Shown here piece after piece: positions 27,103 to 38,497 of a stretch of 64,000 nucleotides of DNA. Every line of letters begins with the position of its first letter. Positions within the stretch are counted from its first letter, which is position 1. The translations under genes and the position numbers were made by a program. The notes beneath the pieces were generated by a model, which worked only from the letters and a program-made list of their open reading frames with translations, did not search any database and was not told the DNA's origin. Location: positions 1-64,000 of the forward strand of contig NZ_ATYS01000019.1 in the NCBI RefSeq assembly GCF_000427805.1, read 5' to 3'. The DNA is from Budvicia aquatica DSM 5075 = ATCC 35567. Lineage in GTDB: Bacteria; Pseudomonadota; Gammaproteobacteria; Enterobacterales; Enterobacteriaceae.

Positions 27103-28482
27103 ATGAAAGCTAAGGATATATCGCGCATCATATCTGACCACCGGAATGTTTTAGAACATCAGGTCAGTCAACTGAACGATCGGATTATGGATAATCGTCA
27201 GCAAATACTGTTGCTTAAACGTGAACAGGCTGAAATTTATCAGCAGATGGCCAAAGTTCTACTGTTGGAAAGCCCGGATGTCGGTGAACTGAGCGAAATT
27301 AATCAACTGTTGCTGCGTCTCAAAAGCGAGTTGGGGGATTTGAATAGTCGGTTGCAACAGCTAAAAAACAAGCTGGAGCAAGATCAGCTTATCTATGACG
27401 AGCTGACGGCTCAGACGGTGATTCTGGAAGATAAGAAAGTTGAATTGCTGCTGAAGGATAAATCGTTCTCTGAACTGGCCGATAAATTTACTCAGGCAGA
27501 AACCATGCTGTCTGACGCTGAGATTCTGAATAGTGATATTCAGGCTGAAGTGAGCACTAAGCTGGCCGAGTTTGATACGCATCCCATTTATCACTACCTG
27601 ACTAAACGTCATTTTGAACAGCCGGAATATAAGGGGAAATGGATTTTTCGTCACCTCGACAGCTGGCTGGCCAGACAGGTTGATTACCCGCGTAATCGCC
27701 GCAATTACCTGATGCTGCAATCAATGAGCGCAGAGGCTGAACGCCGAAAAGATGATGCCAGTCAGCGATACCATGGTTTATTTGAAAAACGCCAGGTTAT
27801 GATTGATAAAGCGGCAACCCAAGTCGGCTTCACTGCAGTAAACGATCGGCTTGAGCGTATTCAGTCCGGTATTGACAGCGGTAGCGACGATATCAAACGA
27901 TTGCATGAAACCCTGCGAGATAATATTAACGGCCACGGCGAGCTGTTTGCTTCTATCAGTGAAAAAATAGCCTCTATCATGGCTCAGTTACCGCTTTCAA
28001 AGCTAAATGACTTAGTGCTAAAAACAGAATCGCCTCAGGACGATTTGTTATTTAAGAATCTATTGATGAATAAGAATAAGATCGCTGCTCTGGAAAACAC
28101 AATTACTGAAATTCATCCTCAGTGGCTAAATGTTAGTGCTCAATACGATCGTATTCATAAACTTAATCAGGAATTTATTGATAGTAATTTGAGTGCTTCT
28201 AAATACGCCTATGATATCGGTGTACGGCAAATTGAATCTATGCTGGAAACTCTGGTGATCGGTGATATCTACTCGCAGCACTTTAGTGAAATATTACGCG
28301 GGGTTCGTTATATTCCGGTCAGCAACTCTTCATCTGGATCTTCTAGTTCGGGTGGCGGTTTCTTTTCGTCATCCTCCGGAGGGGGACATGGTTCCAGTAC
28401 ACTTTCTTCATCTGGTGGTGGCAGCCATCGCTCGTCCTCGTCTTCGGGCGGCGGGAAATTCACGACCACCGATAGCTTCTGA
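27103..28482 (+). CDS. Coiled-coil protein with a Ser/Gly-rich C-terminal tail (operon gene 3)
   Basis: A 459-residue protein starting three bases after gene 2. Long coiled coils cover about residues 10-150 and 225-330. No signal peptide or membrane span is visible. Residues 407-459 are a low-complexity tail of serine and glycine blocks (SSSSGGGFFSSSSGGG, then GGGSHRSSSSSGGGK), ending in TTTDSF. Such tails occur on envelope-linked scaffold proteins, but I cannot name a family. It ends the operon before a strong terminator at 28566. Confidence 0.7.
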   Translation: MKAKDISRIISDHRNVLEHQVSQLNDRIMDNRQQILLLKREQAEIYQQMAKVLLLESPDVGELSEINQLLLRLKSELGDLNSRLQQLKNKLEQDQLIYDELTAQTVILEDKKVELLLKDKSFSELADKFTQAETMLSDAEILNSDIQAEVSTKLAEFDTHPIYHYLTKRHFEQPEYKGKWIFRHLDSWLARQVDYPRNRRNYLMLQSMSAEAERRKDDASQRYHGLFEKRQVMIDKAATQVGFTAVNDRLERIQSGIDSGSDDIKRLHETLRDNINGHGELFASISEKIASIMAQLPLSKLNDLVLKTESPQDDLLFKNLLMNKNKIAALENTITEIHPQWLNVSAQYDRIHKLNQEFIDSNLSASKYAYDIGVRQIESMLETLVIGDIYSQHFSEILRGVRYIPVSNSSSGSSSSGGGFFSSSSGGGHGSSTLSSSGGGSHRSSSSSGGGKFTTTDSF

Positions 28483-28565
28483 TTTCCAGTATTAGTCTGT
28501 TTATGCTTAATCGCTTTGCTATTTTTATCGTGTCATTAGGGCAATCCGCGGGTTGACAGCAACAG

Positions 28566-28592
28566 AGCGAATTCTTTCTTGAAGAATTCGCT
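28566..28592 (+). terminator. Terminator of the three-gene coiled-coil operon
   Basis: An 11-bp perfect stem (AGCGAATTCTT / AAGAATTCGCT) with a TCTTG loop, followed by TGATTTTCATTTT, 84 bases after the operon stop. Confidence 0.8.
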
Positions 28593-28621
28593 TGATTTTC
28601 ATTTTGTATTAATGTTGTTAA

Positions 28622-28662
28622 CAGAGTTATCCACAAAATCACATCAGCATTGTATAACTCTG
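28622..28662. other. Inverted repeat containing a DnaA-box-like sequence
   Basis: CAGAGTTAT (28622-28630) and ATAACTCTG (28654-28662) are perfect inverted arms. TTATCCACA, a perfect DnaA box, spans the arm and loop (28627-28635). On the minus strand the hairpin lies 185 bases after queG and could be its terminator. A lone box does not make an origin. The surrounding stretch 28483-28846 holds no gene. Confidence 0.5.
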
Positions 28663-28846
28663 ACGTTTTGTTTGTATAAAAAAGATTAACTATTACGTGA
28701 TGAAATTTAAGGTTTTTTTTAATTTAAAATTGTCGCACCGATCGCTTGTGGTTTTTTTTGCAGTTGATAGATAAAGCATTTTAATTTTTTATGCACAGTG
28801 GCTTGATTATTTATTTTATGCTTTTATCTGCAACATATTAGGTGTT

Positions 28847-29992
28847 TTATGCATCCCGCGGCAGGCCTTTTTCGACCGAGCGAATTAAGCGCTTTTGCTT
28901 GGGCTGTTGTATTTCAATCGCGGCGTTATTACGCTTGGTCATTTGCTGGCTAATCGCCCAATCAATATGCTGATCCAGCAGCAGGCTGAAGCCTTTACGT
29001 TTTTCTAAAGCCGATATGATATCCGCCTGATAAGGCGCATTGCCCAGCGCGACGCTGATATTTCTCAGCCAGCGAAAGTAGCCGATTCGGCGAATAGGGG
29101 ATCCTTCTGTTTTATGTAAGAAGGTTGGTTCGTCCCAGCTATAGAGCTCTAATAGTGGCGGTTGATATAAATAACTGCGCGGATAAAAGTCAGCCTCATC
29201 GGTCAACTGAGATAACTTATTCCACGGACAGGTCATTTGGCAGTCATCACAGCCATAAATTCGATTTCCCATCAGCGGGCGTAATTCTTCAGGAATGGCG
29301 CCTTCCAGCTCGATTGTCAGATAAGATATACAGCGTCGGGCATCAACGGTATAAGGTTCAACAATTGCGCCGGTCGGGCAGATGGTCATACAGGCTACGC
29401 AGCGACCACACTCTTCTTCTACCGGACTATCGACAGGGAGGGGGAGGTCAATTAAAAGTTCGCCAAGGAAGAACCAAGAACCGGCTTCACGGTTGATAAT
29501 GAGTGAGTGCTTACCCGTCCAACCAATACCGGCTTTTGTCGCCAGTGGGCGCTCCATAATCGGCGCTGAATCTACAAAAGGGCGGAAATTTAGATCAAAT
29601 TCACTGCAATAGGCCTGTATTTGTTCCCCCAGCTTTTTTAACCTTTGGCGCAATACTTTATGATAATCACGTCCGAGCGCATAACGGCTAATATAGCCGA
29701 GTTCAGGATTTTTAAGGGTTTGAGCAAAGGCGGCGGCAGGCGGCAGGTAGTTCATCCGCACGCTGATAACTCGCAGCGTACCGGGGTGTAATTCATGAGG
29801 TCTGGCACGTAACATGCCATGGCGAGCCATCCACGCCATCTCACCGTGGTACTGCTTATCAAGCCATGCCTGTAGCTTAGGTTCTTCTTCCGTCAGGTCT
29901 GTATCACTGATACCCACCTGCTGAAAACCTAGTGCTTGGCCCCACAGCTTGATATCTTGGGCTAACCGATTGAAATCGAGAGGATGCGACAT
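28847..29992 (-). CDS. queG: Epoxyqueuosine reductase
   Basis: Cobalamin-dependent iron-sulfur enzyme that makes the last reduction to queuosine in tRNA. The 381 residues match the family (379 in E. coli). Two [4Fe-4S] ferredoxin sets are clear: CGRCVACMTICP near residue 195 and CDDCQMTCPWN near 250. The C-terminal HEAT-like helices end in a basic tail. Its start codon overlaps that of divergent nnr by two bases, as in related genomes. In E. coli it directly follows the tRNA-Gly cluster; here the accessory block separates them. Confidence 0.96.
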   Translation of the reverse strand: MSHPLDFNRLAQDIKLWGQALGFQQVGISDTDLTEEEPKLQAWLDKQYHGEMAWMARHGMLRARPHELHPGTLRVISVRMNYLPPAAAFAQTLKNPELGYISRYALGRDYHKVLRQRLKKLGEQIQAYCSEFDLNFRPFVDSAPIMERPLATKAGIGWTGKHSLIINREAGSWFFLGELLIDLPLPVDSPVEEECGRCVACMTICPTGAIVEPYTVDARRCISYLTIELEGAIPEELRPLMGNRIYGCDDCQMTCPWNKLSQLTDEADFYPRSYLYQPPLLELYSWDEPTFLHKTEGSPIRRIGYFRWLRNISVALGNAPYQADIISALEKRKGFSLLLDQHIDWAISQQMTKRNNAAIEIQQPKQKRLIRSVEKGLPRDA

Positions 29993-31493
29993 GATTGACC
30001 ATCAACAGAACAAAGACACCACCAGTTTACCATATTCTGTATTTCGCGCCGACTGGGTTAGGGAAAATGAAAGTAAAGGTGCCCGGCATATTGGCGTATC
30101 GCTTTATCAATTGATGGAGCGGGCCGGTGAAGCCGCTTTTGCTTTATGCCGCCGGCTTTATCCGGATGCCCGACGCTGGCTGATTCTGTGCGGCCATGGT
30201 AATAACGGCGGTGATGGTTATGTCATCGCGCGCTGTGCTAAACAGTACGGTATCGAAATTACCATTATTAGTGGAACCGGAGACAGTCCCCTGCCCGCGG
30301 AGGCTCAACAGGCCAGAGAGAACTGGCTGAATAACTACGGTCAAATTTTTCCTCATGATGCCGTTTGGCCGCTGAATTGCGATCTTATTATTGATGGATT
30401 ATTGGGAACCGGCATTAATTCGGCTCCCAGAGAGCCTTATGCCTCACTGATTAACCAGGCTAATCAATACCCGGCACCGGTGGTTTCGTTGGATATTCCT
30501 TCCGGTCTGGATGCGAATACCGGTATAGCGCATGGAGAAGTCGTTTATGCCAGCCAAACGCTGACTTTTGTGGCATTAAAAAGCGGGTTGCTAACCGGGC
30601 AGGCAAGAGATGTTGTCGGTAAGTTGTATTATAATTCTTTAGGTTTATCTCGCTGGTTGGCGGAACAAAAGCCACAGCTTCAGCGTCTTACTGTGGATTG
30701 CCTGAATCAATGGATTAAGCCCCGGCGTCCTTGCTCTCATAAAGGGGATCACGGGAAGTTATTATTTATCGGCGGCGATACGGGGACCGGCGGTGCTATT
30801 CGTATGGCGGGTGAAGCGGCGTTGCGTACCGGCGCAGGATTAGTGCGAGTACTCACTCGCGTTGAACATATTGCCGGTATGCTAGCAGCCAGGCCTGAGC
30901 TCATGGTTCAGCCTTTAGAGCAAGGCACTTTAGCCGCAGCGATAGACTGGGCCGATGTGATCGCTATCGGGCCGGGATTAGGTCAGTCAGATTGGGGGCG
31001 ATTGGCAATAGAGCAAGTTTCCGGCAGTGATAAACCGATGCTCTGGGACGCTGATGCACTCAACCTGCTGGCAATCACTGCCGATAAACGGCAAAATCGC
31101 ATTATTACGCCGCATCCCGGTGAAGCCGCCCGGTTATTGCAGTGCAGCGTTGAACAGATTGAGAGTGACCGCTTACATTCCGCGATGGAACTGGTTCGTC
31201 GCTATGGCGGTACGGTGGTACTAAAAGGTGCAGGTACCGTGATTGCCGATGAGTCGGGAGTGCTGGCTATTGCCGATGTGGGCAATCCCGGCATGGCATC
31301 GGGTGGAATGGGCGATATACTGTCCGGCATTATTGCCAGTTTATTGGGTCAAGGGTTGCCGTTATTGGATTCGGCCCTTGCCGGTTGTGTTGTTCACGGT
31401 GTTGCTGCAGATAGGATCGCGCTGCGGCAAGGGGAGCGTGGCATGCTGGCCACTGATTTGTTGTCAGAAATACCCGGACTGGTAAATCCTTAA
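29991..31493 (+). CDS. nnr: Bifunctional NAD(P)H-hydrate repair enzyme
   Basis: Repairs damaged NAD(P)H hydrates. The N-terminal epimerase domain (about 15-225) carries GNNGGDGYV and the DIPSG motif. The C-terminal ADP-dependent dehydratase (about 235-495) carries [23 protein letters not shown] and [11 protein letters not shown]. Its 500 residues are near the E. coli length (515). The ATG at 29991 was chosen for its GAGAGG site and because the frame upstream lies inside queG. It starts the nnr-tsaE-amiB-mutL-miaA-hfq-hflXKC supercluster. Confidence 0.95.
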   Translation: MIDHQQNKDTTSLPYSVFRADWVRENESKGARHIGVSLYQLMERAGEAAFALCRRLYPDARRWLILCGHGNNGGDGYVIARCAKQYGIEITIISGTGDSPLPAEAQQARENWLNNYGQIFPHDAVWPLNCDLIIDGLLGTGINSAPREPYASLINQANQYPAPVVSLDIPSGLDANTGIAHGEVVYASQTLTFVALKSGLLTGQARDVVGKLYYNSLGLSRWLAEQKPQLQRLTVDCLNQWIKPRRPCSHKGDHGKLLFIGGDTGTGGAIRMAGEAALRTGAGLVRVLTRVEHIAGMLAARPELMVQPLEQGTLAAAIDWADVIAIGPGLGQSDWGRLAIEQVSGSDKPMLWDADALNLLAITADKRQNRIITPHPGEAARLLQCSVEQIESDRLHSAMELVRRYGGTVVLKGAGTVIADESGVLAIADVGNPGMASGGMGDILSGIIASLLGQGLPLLDSALAGCVVHGVAADRIALRQGERGMLATDLLSEIPGLVNP

Positions 31494-31518
31494 TTATTTA
31501 ATAAATGCTCAGGAATAC

Positions 31519-32007
31519 ATGAAAGAATTGGTTTTAACATTAGCCGATGAAGCGGCAACGGTCGCTTTCGGTGCTGCGCTGGCCGATACCTGTGATAAAG
31601 CCTGTATTGTTTATCTGTTGGGAGATCTTGGCGCCGGCAAAACGACCTTTAGCCGCGGTTTTCTTCAAGCGTTAGGTCATCAGGGGAATGTAAAAAGCCC
31701 AACTTACACGCTGGTTGAACCCTATGAGCTGGATAAATTTACCGTTTATCATTTTGACTTATATCGGCTGGCCGATCCTGAAGAACTTGAATTTATGGGG
31801 ATCCGCGATTACTTCCAGCCCGATACCATTTGTTTGGTTGAATGGCCTCAGCGGGGAACAGGTATGTTTCCTCAGGCCGATCTGACACTGCATTTTAGCT
31901 ATTATGAGCAAGGGCGTCGGGTTGAATTGTCGGCAGCAACCGAGCAGGGGGAATCTATGTTGACCCGCCTGAGTGAAATGCATCATGTTCTGTTACAGGG
32001 AAAGTAA
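31519..32007 (+). CDS. tsaE: tRNA threonylcarbamoyladenosine biosynthesis ATPase TsaE
   Basis: ATPase of the TsaBDE complex that forms t6A37 on ANN-decoding tRNAs. The 162-residue protein has a Walker A motif [10 protein letters not shown] (about residues 36-45), [10 protein letters not shown] and HFDLYRL, all typical of TsaE. AGGA lies five bases before the ATG. It starts 25 bases after nnr and ends four bases before the amiB start, so the three are co-transcribed. Confidence 0.95.
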   Translation: MKELVLTLADEAATVAFGAALADTCDKACIVYLLGDLGAGKTTFSRGFLQALGHQGNVKSPTYTLVEPYELDKFTVYHFDLYRLADPEELEFMGIRDYFQPDTICLVEWPQRGTGMFPQADLTLHFSYYEQGRRVELSAATEQGESMLTRLSEMHHVLLQGK

Positions 32008-32011
32008 AGTC

Positions 32012-33748
32012 ATGAGGAAATTTTGGATTGGTTTCGTTGCTGTCTTTCTCTGGTTAGCCTGTGGGCAGGCGCTGGCAGCCTCATTAATTGATATTCAGGT
32101 CAATAATAGCGCAACTGAATCGAAAGTGACGTTGGCTTTTGACAGTCAGCCTATTTATGCCTTCTCCAGCCAGAAAAGTCCGGCCAAAGTCTTTATTGAT
32201 GTCAGGCAAAGCGGGCGGGCTGTACAGGGGCTTCCGTTAAATTTTAGCGGGCAGAATTTAGTGAGCCGCATTACTTCAGGTACCCCTAAAGATGCTGACA
32301 GTATTCAGCTAGTGTTTGAGCTGAAACAGAGCTCAACGGTAAAAGCCAATAGCCAGAAAAAGGGCAGCCAGTATCTGGTGGTATTTACTATTAAGGCTGA
32401 AAATACCGTTCAGGCCAAGCCAAAAACTCAGGCTAAAACCACTCAACCCACCTTATCTAATCAACCCACCGGCAAAAATCCATTCTCCGGGCCGTCAACC
32501 GTCAATAGTGATGACGTTGTAGTTAAAACTGAGCCGCGTCAGGCCAGTAGCAGAAATACCAGTTCTGAAAAAATCGTTATTGCCATTGATGCTGGTCACG
32601 GTGGTAAAGATTCCGGCGCTGTCGGACTGAACGGTTTGCAGGAAAAAACGGTAACGTTAGCTATTGCACGAAAGCTTAAAGCCTTATTGGATAATGACCC
32701 TAATTTTCAGGGCGTACTGACCCGTGACGGTGATTACTTTATATCTGTGATGGGCCGATCTGACGTAGCCCGGAATAAAAATGCGCATTTGTTAATCTCT
32801 ATTCATGCAGATGCTGCGCCTAATCGCAGCGCAACGGGCGCCTCGGTATGGGTGCTTTCAAACCGTCGGGCTAACAGTGAAATGGGGCGTTGGCTAGAGC
32901 AACATGAGAAACAGTCAGAGCTGCTGGGGGGCGCCGGTGACGTGCTGGCTAACAGTGAATCAAACCCTTATCTCAGTCAGGCGGTGCTTGACCTACAGTT
33001 CGGGCATTCCCAGCGGGTTGGTTACGACGTTGCGGTAAAGGTTATCTCTGAGATGAGGCGCATCGGTTCGCTACATAAACGCAGTCCTGAACATGCCAGC
33101 CTTGGCGTATTGCGTTCACCTGATATCCCTTCTTTGTTGGTAGAAACCGGGTTTATTTCTAATACCGGTGAAGAACGCCTGTTAGGCAGTGCCGCTTTTC
33201 AAGACAAGCTGGCTCAGGCAATTTATAAGGGGGTGCGCAGCTATTTTCTTGCCCATCCGTTAGAGTCTTCAGGCTCAACGGACAATCGGCCAAAGAAAAC
33301 CAGTTCAGTACCTGCGGGTAAATCAACAGCAACGGCAACAACAGCTCAGGCTAAATCAGTATCCACTGCGACTAAGCAGGGTAAAACACAAATTCATGTT
33401 GTGAAGCGGGGTGAAACGCTATCTCAGATAGCTTTGAGCTATGGAACAACCATGAAATCACTGATTGAACTGAACTCATTGAAAAAAGATGGTGTTTGGA
33501 GCGGACAGCGCTTGAAAGTGCCGGCAACGGACCCCATTACTAATACAGTCACCGCTTCAGCTTCAAAACAAAGCAGTAGTCAGAGTAAAGCAGCGTCTGG
33601 AGTAGTGAAACATAAGGTCGTTAAAGGCGATACGCTCTCTCAGATTAGCCAGAAATATGGTGTGAGTATGTCAGAGCTAAAGAATACGAATAATATGACG
33701 TCAGACGAGGTTCGTTTAGGACAAACGCTGACGATTTCCGGATCGTAG
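32012..33748 (+). CDS. amiB: N-acetylmuramoyl-L-alanine amidase AmiB with two LysM domains
   Basis: Periplasmic zinc amidase splitting septal peptidoglycan during division, activated by EnvC. 578 residues: signal peptide (about 1-23, ends QALAA), AMIN domain (about 24-125), linker, Amidase_3 domain (about 187-410) with zinc ligands in [17 protein letters not shown] and the catalytic VETGFISN. Two LysM repeats follow, at about 460-505 ([12 protein letters not shown]) and 530-575 ([16 protein letters not shown]). E. coli AmiB has one LysM and 445 residues. The start at 32012 follows the signal peptide. Confidence 0.94.
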   Translation: MRKFWIGFVAVFLWLACGQALAASLIDIQVNNSATESKVTLAFDSQPIYAFSSQKSPAKVFIDVRQSGRAVQGLPLNFSGQNLVSRITSGTPKDADSIQLVFELKQSSTVKANSQKKGSQYLVVFTIKAENTVQAKPKTQAKTTQPTLSNQPTGKNPFSGPSTVNSDDVVVKTEPRQASSRNTSSEKIVIAIDAGHGGKDSGAVGLNGLQEKTVTLAIARKLKALLDNDPNFQGVLTRDGDYFISVMGRSDVARNKNAHLLISIHADAAPNRSATGASVWVLSNRRANSEMGRWLEQHEKQSELLGGAGDVLANSESNPYLSQAVLDLQFGHSQRVGYDVAVKVISEMRRIGSLHKRSPEHASLGVLRSPDIPSLLVETGFISNTGEERLLGSAAFQDKLAQAIYKGVRSYFLAHPLESSGSTDNRPKKTSSVPAGKSTATATTAQAKSVSTATKQGKTQIHVVKRGETLSQIALSYGTTMKSLIELNSLKKDGVWSGQRLKVPATDPITNTVTASASKQSSSQSKAASGVVKHKVVKGDTLSQISQKYGVSMSELKNTNNMTSDEVRLGQTLTISGS

Positions 33749-33786
33749 GATTATTGATAAACAGCGGATCGCTATCAGGAGTTGTC

Positions 33787-35766
33787 ATGCCGATTCAGGT
33801 ATTGCCGCCACAGCTTGCTAACCAAATCGCAGCCGGAGAGGTTGTAGAGCGGCCTGCGTCCGTGGTTAAAGAGTTGGTTGAGAACAGCATCGACGCCGGG
33901 GCAACACGCATTGATATCGATATTGAACGCGGTGGCGCCAAGCTGATCCGCATCCGGGATAACGGCTGTGGTATCAAAAAAGATGAGCTGGCTTTAGCGC
34001 TGGCTCGTCATGCTACCAGCAAGATCGCAACTCTTGATGATTTAGAAGCCATTATTAGTCTGGGGTTTCGTGGCGAAGCGCTGGCCAGTATTAGTTCGGT
34101 TTCCCGGTTAACGCTAACGTCCCGTACTGCTGAGCAAAATGAAGCCTGGCAGGCCTATGCAGAAGGCCGGGATATGGATGTTAGCCTCAAGCCAGCAGCA
34201 CATCCTGTCGGTACAACGCTGGAAGTCTTAGATCTGTTTTATAACACCCCGGCACGCAGAAAATTCTTACGTACTGAAAAAACTGAATTTGGTCACATCG
34301 ATGAAGTGATCCGACGTATTGCCCTTGCCCGTTTTGATATCAGTATTAATTTACAGCACAACGGTAAGCTAGTTCGTCAGTATCGGGCGATTAAGCCGAA
34401 TGAACCCCGCGAGCGCCGCTTAGGCAGTATCTGCGGTACGGCATTTCTCCAACACGCCTTAGCGATTTCATGGCAGCACGGAGATTTAAAAATTGACGGC
34501 TGGGTTGCCGATCCTGTCGGTGCGCGCACGTTAACCGATATGCAGTATTGCTATGTAAACGGTCGCATGATGCGGGATCGCCTGCTTAATCACGCCATCC
34601 GTCAGGCCTATCAGACTCAGCTTAACGACGATCAGGCGCCGGCCTACGTACTCTATTTAGAGGTTGATCCGCATCAGGTGGATGTTAACGTTCATCCGGC
34701 TAAGCATGAGGTTCGGTTCCACCAATCCCGCTTAGTACATGATTTTATCTATCAGGCCGTGGTGACCGTATTGCAGCAGTCCGGCGCGCCATCGTTACCA
34801 TTGCCATCCCATCAAGTGGATGAGCAGGGTGAGATTGTGTCACCCGACTGGCAGCCTGAAAACCGGCCTGCGGCCGGTGAGAATAAATATAACCGACCGG
34901 CTGAACACAACGTTTCAGCCAAGCCGGCGGCTGAGCGCCACGGCTCGGTATCTTATACGCCACCGCCATCCCGTTCACCAACGGTTATAGCCAGAGAGAA
35001 TGACGTTTATCGTCGTTTACTGGGAGCAGAAGCACCATCCGATGATTCTGCTAGCCCGGAGCAGGCTGCTGTTCAGCCGGTTAAGCCAGAACTATTTCCT
35101 GAAAGAGCCGGTTCTTTACCTGAATCGCCTCCGCAGGCTAAAGCGACGCTGTTTCCTGCGAAAGGGCAATCATCCGGGCCTGTTCCTGCATCGATGTTGG
35201 ATAAAACGGCGGCCCAAAGCCTGGGGCGAGTGCTTTCTATCTGGCAGTCATGCTATGCGATAGTCGACCGGGGACAATCATTATCCCTATTATCGTTACC
35301 CGTCGCTGAACGCTACTTACGTCAGGTTCAACTGATGCCGGCAGATGAAGGGCTAAAGCCCCAGCCATTATTGATTCCTCTGGCGCTAACGCTTGGGGAA
35401 AAAGAGAAGCAGGGCATTGAACACCACCAAGCGTTGCTGAGCCACTTTGGTATTCACTTATCGGTAGAGCGCAATCGTATTCATGTCCATGGTGTGCCGT
35501 TGCCGCTACGCCAGCAGAATTTGCAGCAACTCTTGCCGGCATTGCTAAGCTATTTAGGCGATAACGCTAAAGCTGACTCACAACAACTATCTGGCTGGCT
35601 TGCCACCAGATTAACCGGTGAATGCACGCTCTGGACTCAGGCTCAGGCTATTCAGCTTCTGGCCGATCTGGAGCGGCTTTGCCCGGAGGTTATTGCACAT
35701 CCGCCGAAGCATATGCTTCAGACTATCGATTTACAGACTGCAGTGGCGGCGCTAAAACATGAATAA
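33787..35766 (+). CDS. mutL: DNA mismatch repair protein MutL
   Basis: GHKL ATPase that couples MutS recognition to MutH and UvrD. 659 residues. The N-terminal ATPase motifs are [19 protein letters not shown] and [11 protein letters not shown] variable proline-rich linker spans about 345-465, and a C-terminal dimerisation domain covers the last 190 residues, without the endonuclease motif DQHA...E, as expected for MutH-type bacteria. AGGAG lies six bases before the ATG. It overlaps miaA by 8 bases. Confidence 0.96.
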   Translation: MPIQVLPPQLANQIAAGEVVERPASVVKELVENSIDAGATRIDIDIERGGAKLIRIRDNGCGIKKDELALALARHATSKIATLDDLEAIISLGFRGEALASISSVSRLTLTSRTAEQNEAWQAYAEGRDMDVSLKPAAHPVGTTLEVLDLFYNTPARRKFLRTEKTEFGHIDEVIRRIALARFDISINLQHNGKLVRQYRAIKPNEPRERRLGSICGTAFLQHALAISWQHGDLKIDGWVADPVGARTLTDMQYCYVNGRMMRDRLLNHAIRQAYQTQLNDDQAPAYVLYLEVDPHQVDVNVHPAKHEVRFHQSRLVHDFIYQAVVTVLQQSGAPSLPLPSHQVDEQGEIVSPDWQPENRPAAGENKYNRPAEHNVSAKPAAERHGSVSYTPPPSRSPTVIARENDVYRRLLGAEAPSDDSASPEQAAVQPVKPELFPERAGSLPESPPQAKATLFPAKGQSSGPVPASMLDKTAAQSLGRVLSIWQSCYAIVDRGQSLSLLSLPVAERYLRQVQLMPADEGLKPQPLLIPLALTLGEKEKQGIEHHQALLSHFGIHLSVERNRIHVHGVPLPLRQQNLQQLLPALLSYLGDNAKADSQQLSGWLATRLTGECTLWTQAQAIQLLADLERLCPEVIAHPPKHMLQTIDLQTAVAALKHE

Positions 35767-36685
35767 AAAACCAACGGCTATCTTTTTAATGGGGCCGACA
35801 GCGTCAGGTAAAACCGCTCTGGCTTCAGCTCTTTACAAACATTTACCTGTTGATGTGATTAGCGTCGATTCGGCACTGATTTATCGTGGAATGGATATTG
35901 GTACGGCTAAGCCGACGGCGGCTGAATTGCTCGATACCCCGCACCGCCTGATAGATATTCGCGACCCTGCCGAGAGCTATTCAGCTGCAGATTTTCGCGC
36001 TGATGCATTGAAAGAGATGGCGGATATTGTTGCTGCCGGTAGGATCCCGCTGTTAGTGGGGGGAACTATGCTGTATTTCAAGGCATTACTTGAAGGGCTA
36101 TCACCTCTGCCACCCGCTGATAGCGCGGTTCGTGAGCGTATCGAACAAGATGCTGAACGTTTGGGATGGGGGGCATTACATCAGCAATTGCTGCAAATTG
36201 ACCCGGTAGCCGGAGCAAGAATTCACCCTAATGATCCACAACGTTTGAGCAGAGCACTGGAAGTTTTTTACATTTCAGGTAAAACTTTAACAGAATTAAC
36301 ACAAGTTGCTGGTGATGCGCTGCCTTATCTGGTACACCAGTTTGCTATAGCTCCATCTTCTCGCGAGTTGTTACACCAACGGATTGAAGACCGCTTTCAC
36401 CAAATGGTCGCCGCAGGGTTTGAAGATGAAGTGAAAAGTCTAATGGCCCGCGGTGATTTACATCCCGATTTGCCTGCTATTCGCTGTGTCGGATACCGGC
36501 AAATGTGGAGTTATCTCAACGCAGAGATAGGCCATGATGAAATGGTCTATCGGGGAGTATGTGCGACCCGACAGCTTTCTAAACGTCAAATGACGTGGTT
36601 AAGAGGCTGGGAAGGGATAAATTGGCTAAATAGTGAAGATTTATCGCACTCATTGGAAAGAGTTGTCGGAGTCGTTAGTGTATAA
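35759..36685 (+). CDS. miaA: tRNA dimethylallyltransferase
   Basis: Adds dimethylallyl to A37 of UNN-decoding tRNAs, first step of ms2i6A. The 308 residues include the P-loop [10 protein letters not shown] at the start, [16 protein letters not shown], and the CVGYRQ motif of the tRNA-binding core. Its ATG lies within the mutL end (8-base overlap). In E. coli hfq promoters lie inside miaA; the sequence does not let me place them here. Confidence 0.96.
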   Translation: MNKKPTAIFLMGPTASGKTALASALYKHLPVDVISVDSALIYRGMDIGTAKPTAAELLDTPHRLIDIRDPAESYSAADFRADALKEMADIVAAGRIPLLVGGTMLYFKALLEGLSPLPPADSAVRERIEQDAERLGWGALHQQLLQIDPVAGARIHPNDPQRLSRALEVFYISGKTLTELTQVAGDALPYLVHQFAIAPSSRELLHQRIEDRFHQMVAAGFEDEVKSLMARGDLHPDLPAIRCVGYRQMWSYLNAEIGHDEMVYRGVCATRQLSKRQMTWLRGWEGINWLNSEDLSHSLERVVGVVSV

Positions 36686-36819
36686 GCTTGTGATTGTGTA
36701 CAATTAATAGGTTATATACTTTAATGTACTCAACGGCTTTGTTTTGTACTCGATGGATTTATTTTTACGCAGTTTATTTAGGGCCTTTGGCTCTTGGTAA
36801 CAAACAACAAACAATATAA

Positions 36820-37119
<300 letters not shown>

Positions 37120-37160
37120 TCCAGTCTATTTGAGCGATTGTCTTGTGAGAGGTGAAGCAC

Positions 37161-38441
37161 TTGTTTGACCGATACGATGCCGGAGAACAGGCGGTACTGG
37201 TTCATGTTTACTTCTCTCAAGAAAAAGACACAGAGGATCTCAGAGAGTTTGAATCTCTGGTTTCTTCTGCGGGAGTGGAAGCACTACAGATTGTGACGGG
37301 TAGCCGTAAGGCTCCGCATGCGAAGTATTTTGTCGGTGAGGGTAAAGCCCAAGAAATTGCCGATGTTGTGCATGCGAGCGGCGCAAATGTAGTGCTGTTT
37401 AATCACCCACTCTCTCCTGCTCAGGAGCGTAATCTTGAGCGGCTTTGTGAGTGTCGGGTAGTTGATCGTACCGGATTAATTCTCGATATCTTTGCCCAAC
37501 GGGCGAGAACTCACGAAGGTAAGCTGCAGGTCGAGCTGGCGCAATTGCGGCATCTGGCAACTCGCTTGGTCCGGGGTTGGACTCACCTTGAACGCCAAAA
37601 AGGCGGAATAGGCTTACGCGGGCCAGGTGAAACCCAGCTGGAATCCGATCGGCGTTTGTTACGGGATCGGATTCGTCAAATCCTTTCCCGGCTTGAAAAA
37701 GTTGAAAAGCAGCGTGAGCAAGGAAGACGAGCTCGCATGCGAGCCGATATTCCTACTGTATCGCTGGTTGGTTATACGAACGCAGGGAAATCAACCCTGT
37801 TCAATCGTATTACTGAGGCGGGTGTTTATGCCGCAGACCAACTGTTTGCTACTCTCGATCCGACACTGCGTCGCATCGAAGTGGAAGACGTTGGGGTAAC
37901 CATTCTAGCTGATACCGTTGGCTTCATACGCCATTTACCTCATGATTTGGTGGCGGCATTTAAAGCAACATTACAAGAAACTCGGCAAGCGTCATTATTG
38001 CTGCATATAGTGGATGCGGCCGATGGTCGAATCGACGAAAATATTGATGCTGTGAATGAAGTTTTAGCTGAAATTGAAGCTGATGAAATACCTGCTCTGC
38101 TAGTGATGAACAAGATTGATATGCTGGATAATTTTGTTCCGCGTATTGATAGAAATGAAGAAAATTTGCCTATTCGGGTTTGGCTTTCCGCTGAAACCGG
38201 TGATGGCATTGATTTGTTGTTCCGTGCATTAACGGAACGTCTTTCCGGTGAGATTGCGCAGTACGAACTTAAACTACCCGTACAAGAAGGTCGATTACGC
38301 AGTCGTTTCTATCAGCTTCAGGCCATACTCAAAGAGTGGATTGAAGAAGACGGAAGCATCGGTTTGGTGATTAGGATGCCAATTGTTGATTGGCGTCGCC
38401 TCTGTAAACAAGAGCAGGGCCTGGTAAACTTTATCGTTTAG
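37161..38441 (+). CDS. hflX: Ribosome-associated GTPase HflX
   Basis: GTPase that splits stalled 70S ribosomes under stress. 426 residues, equal to E. coli. An N-terminal HflX domain (about 1-195) with [12 protein letters not shown] precedes the G domain with GYTNAGKST (G1), DTVGF (G3) and NKID (G4). The start is taken at TTG 37161, since AGAGGTG lies six bases upstream and the family begins [14 protein letters not shown] at 37152 would add three residues but has no ribosome site. Confidence 0.94.
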   Translation: MFDRYDAGEQAVLVHVYFSQEKDTEDLREFESLVSSAGVEALQIVTGSRKAPHAKYFVGEGKAQEIADVVHASGANVVLFNHPLSPAQERNLERLCECRVVDRTGLILDIFAQRARTHEGKLQVELAQLRHLATRLVRGWTHLERQKGGIGLRGPGETQLESDRRLLRDRIRQILSRLEKVEKQREQGRRARMRADIPTVSLVGYTNAGKSTLFNRITEAGVYAADQLFATLDPTLRRIEVEDVGVTILADTVGFIRHLPHDLVAAFKATLQETRQASLLLHIVDAADGRIDENIDAVNEVLAEIEADEIPALLVMNKIDMLDNFVPRIDRNEENLPIRVWLSAETGDGIDLLFRALTERLSGEIAQYELKLPVQEGRLRSRFYQLQAILKEWIEEDGSIGLVIRMPIVDWRRLCKQEQGLVNFIV

Positions 38442-38497
38442 TTGGATCCTGTTAGATTGTGCCCGATAAAACGATCGTATATGAGTGGAGCTAAAAC

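Noticed and set aside
28627-28635. Replication origin at the DnaA box
   Set aside because: A single box with no cluster, no AT-rich 13-mers and no dnaA/mioC-type neighbours.
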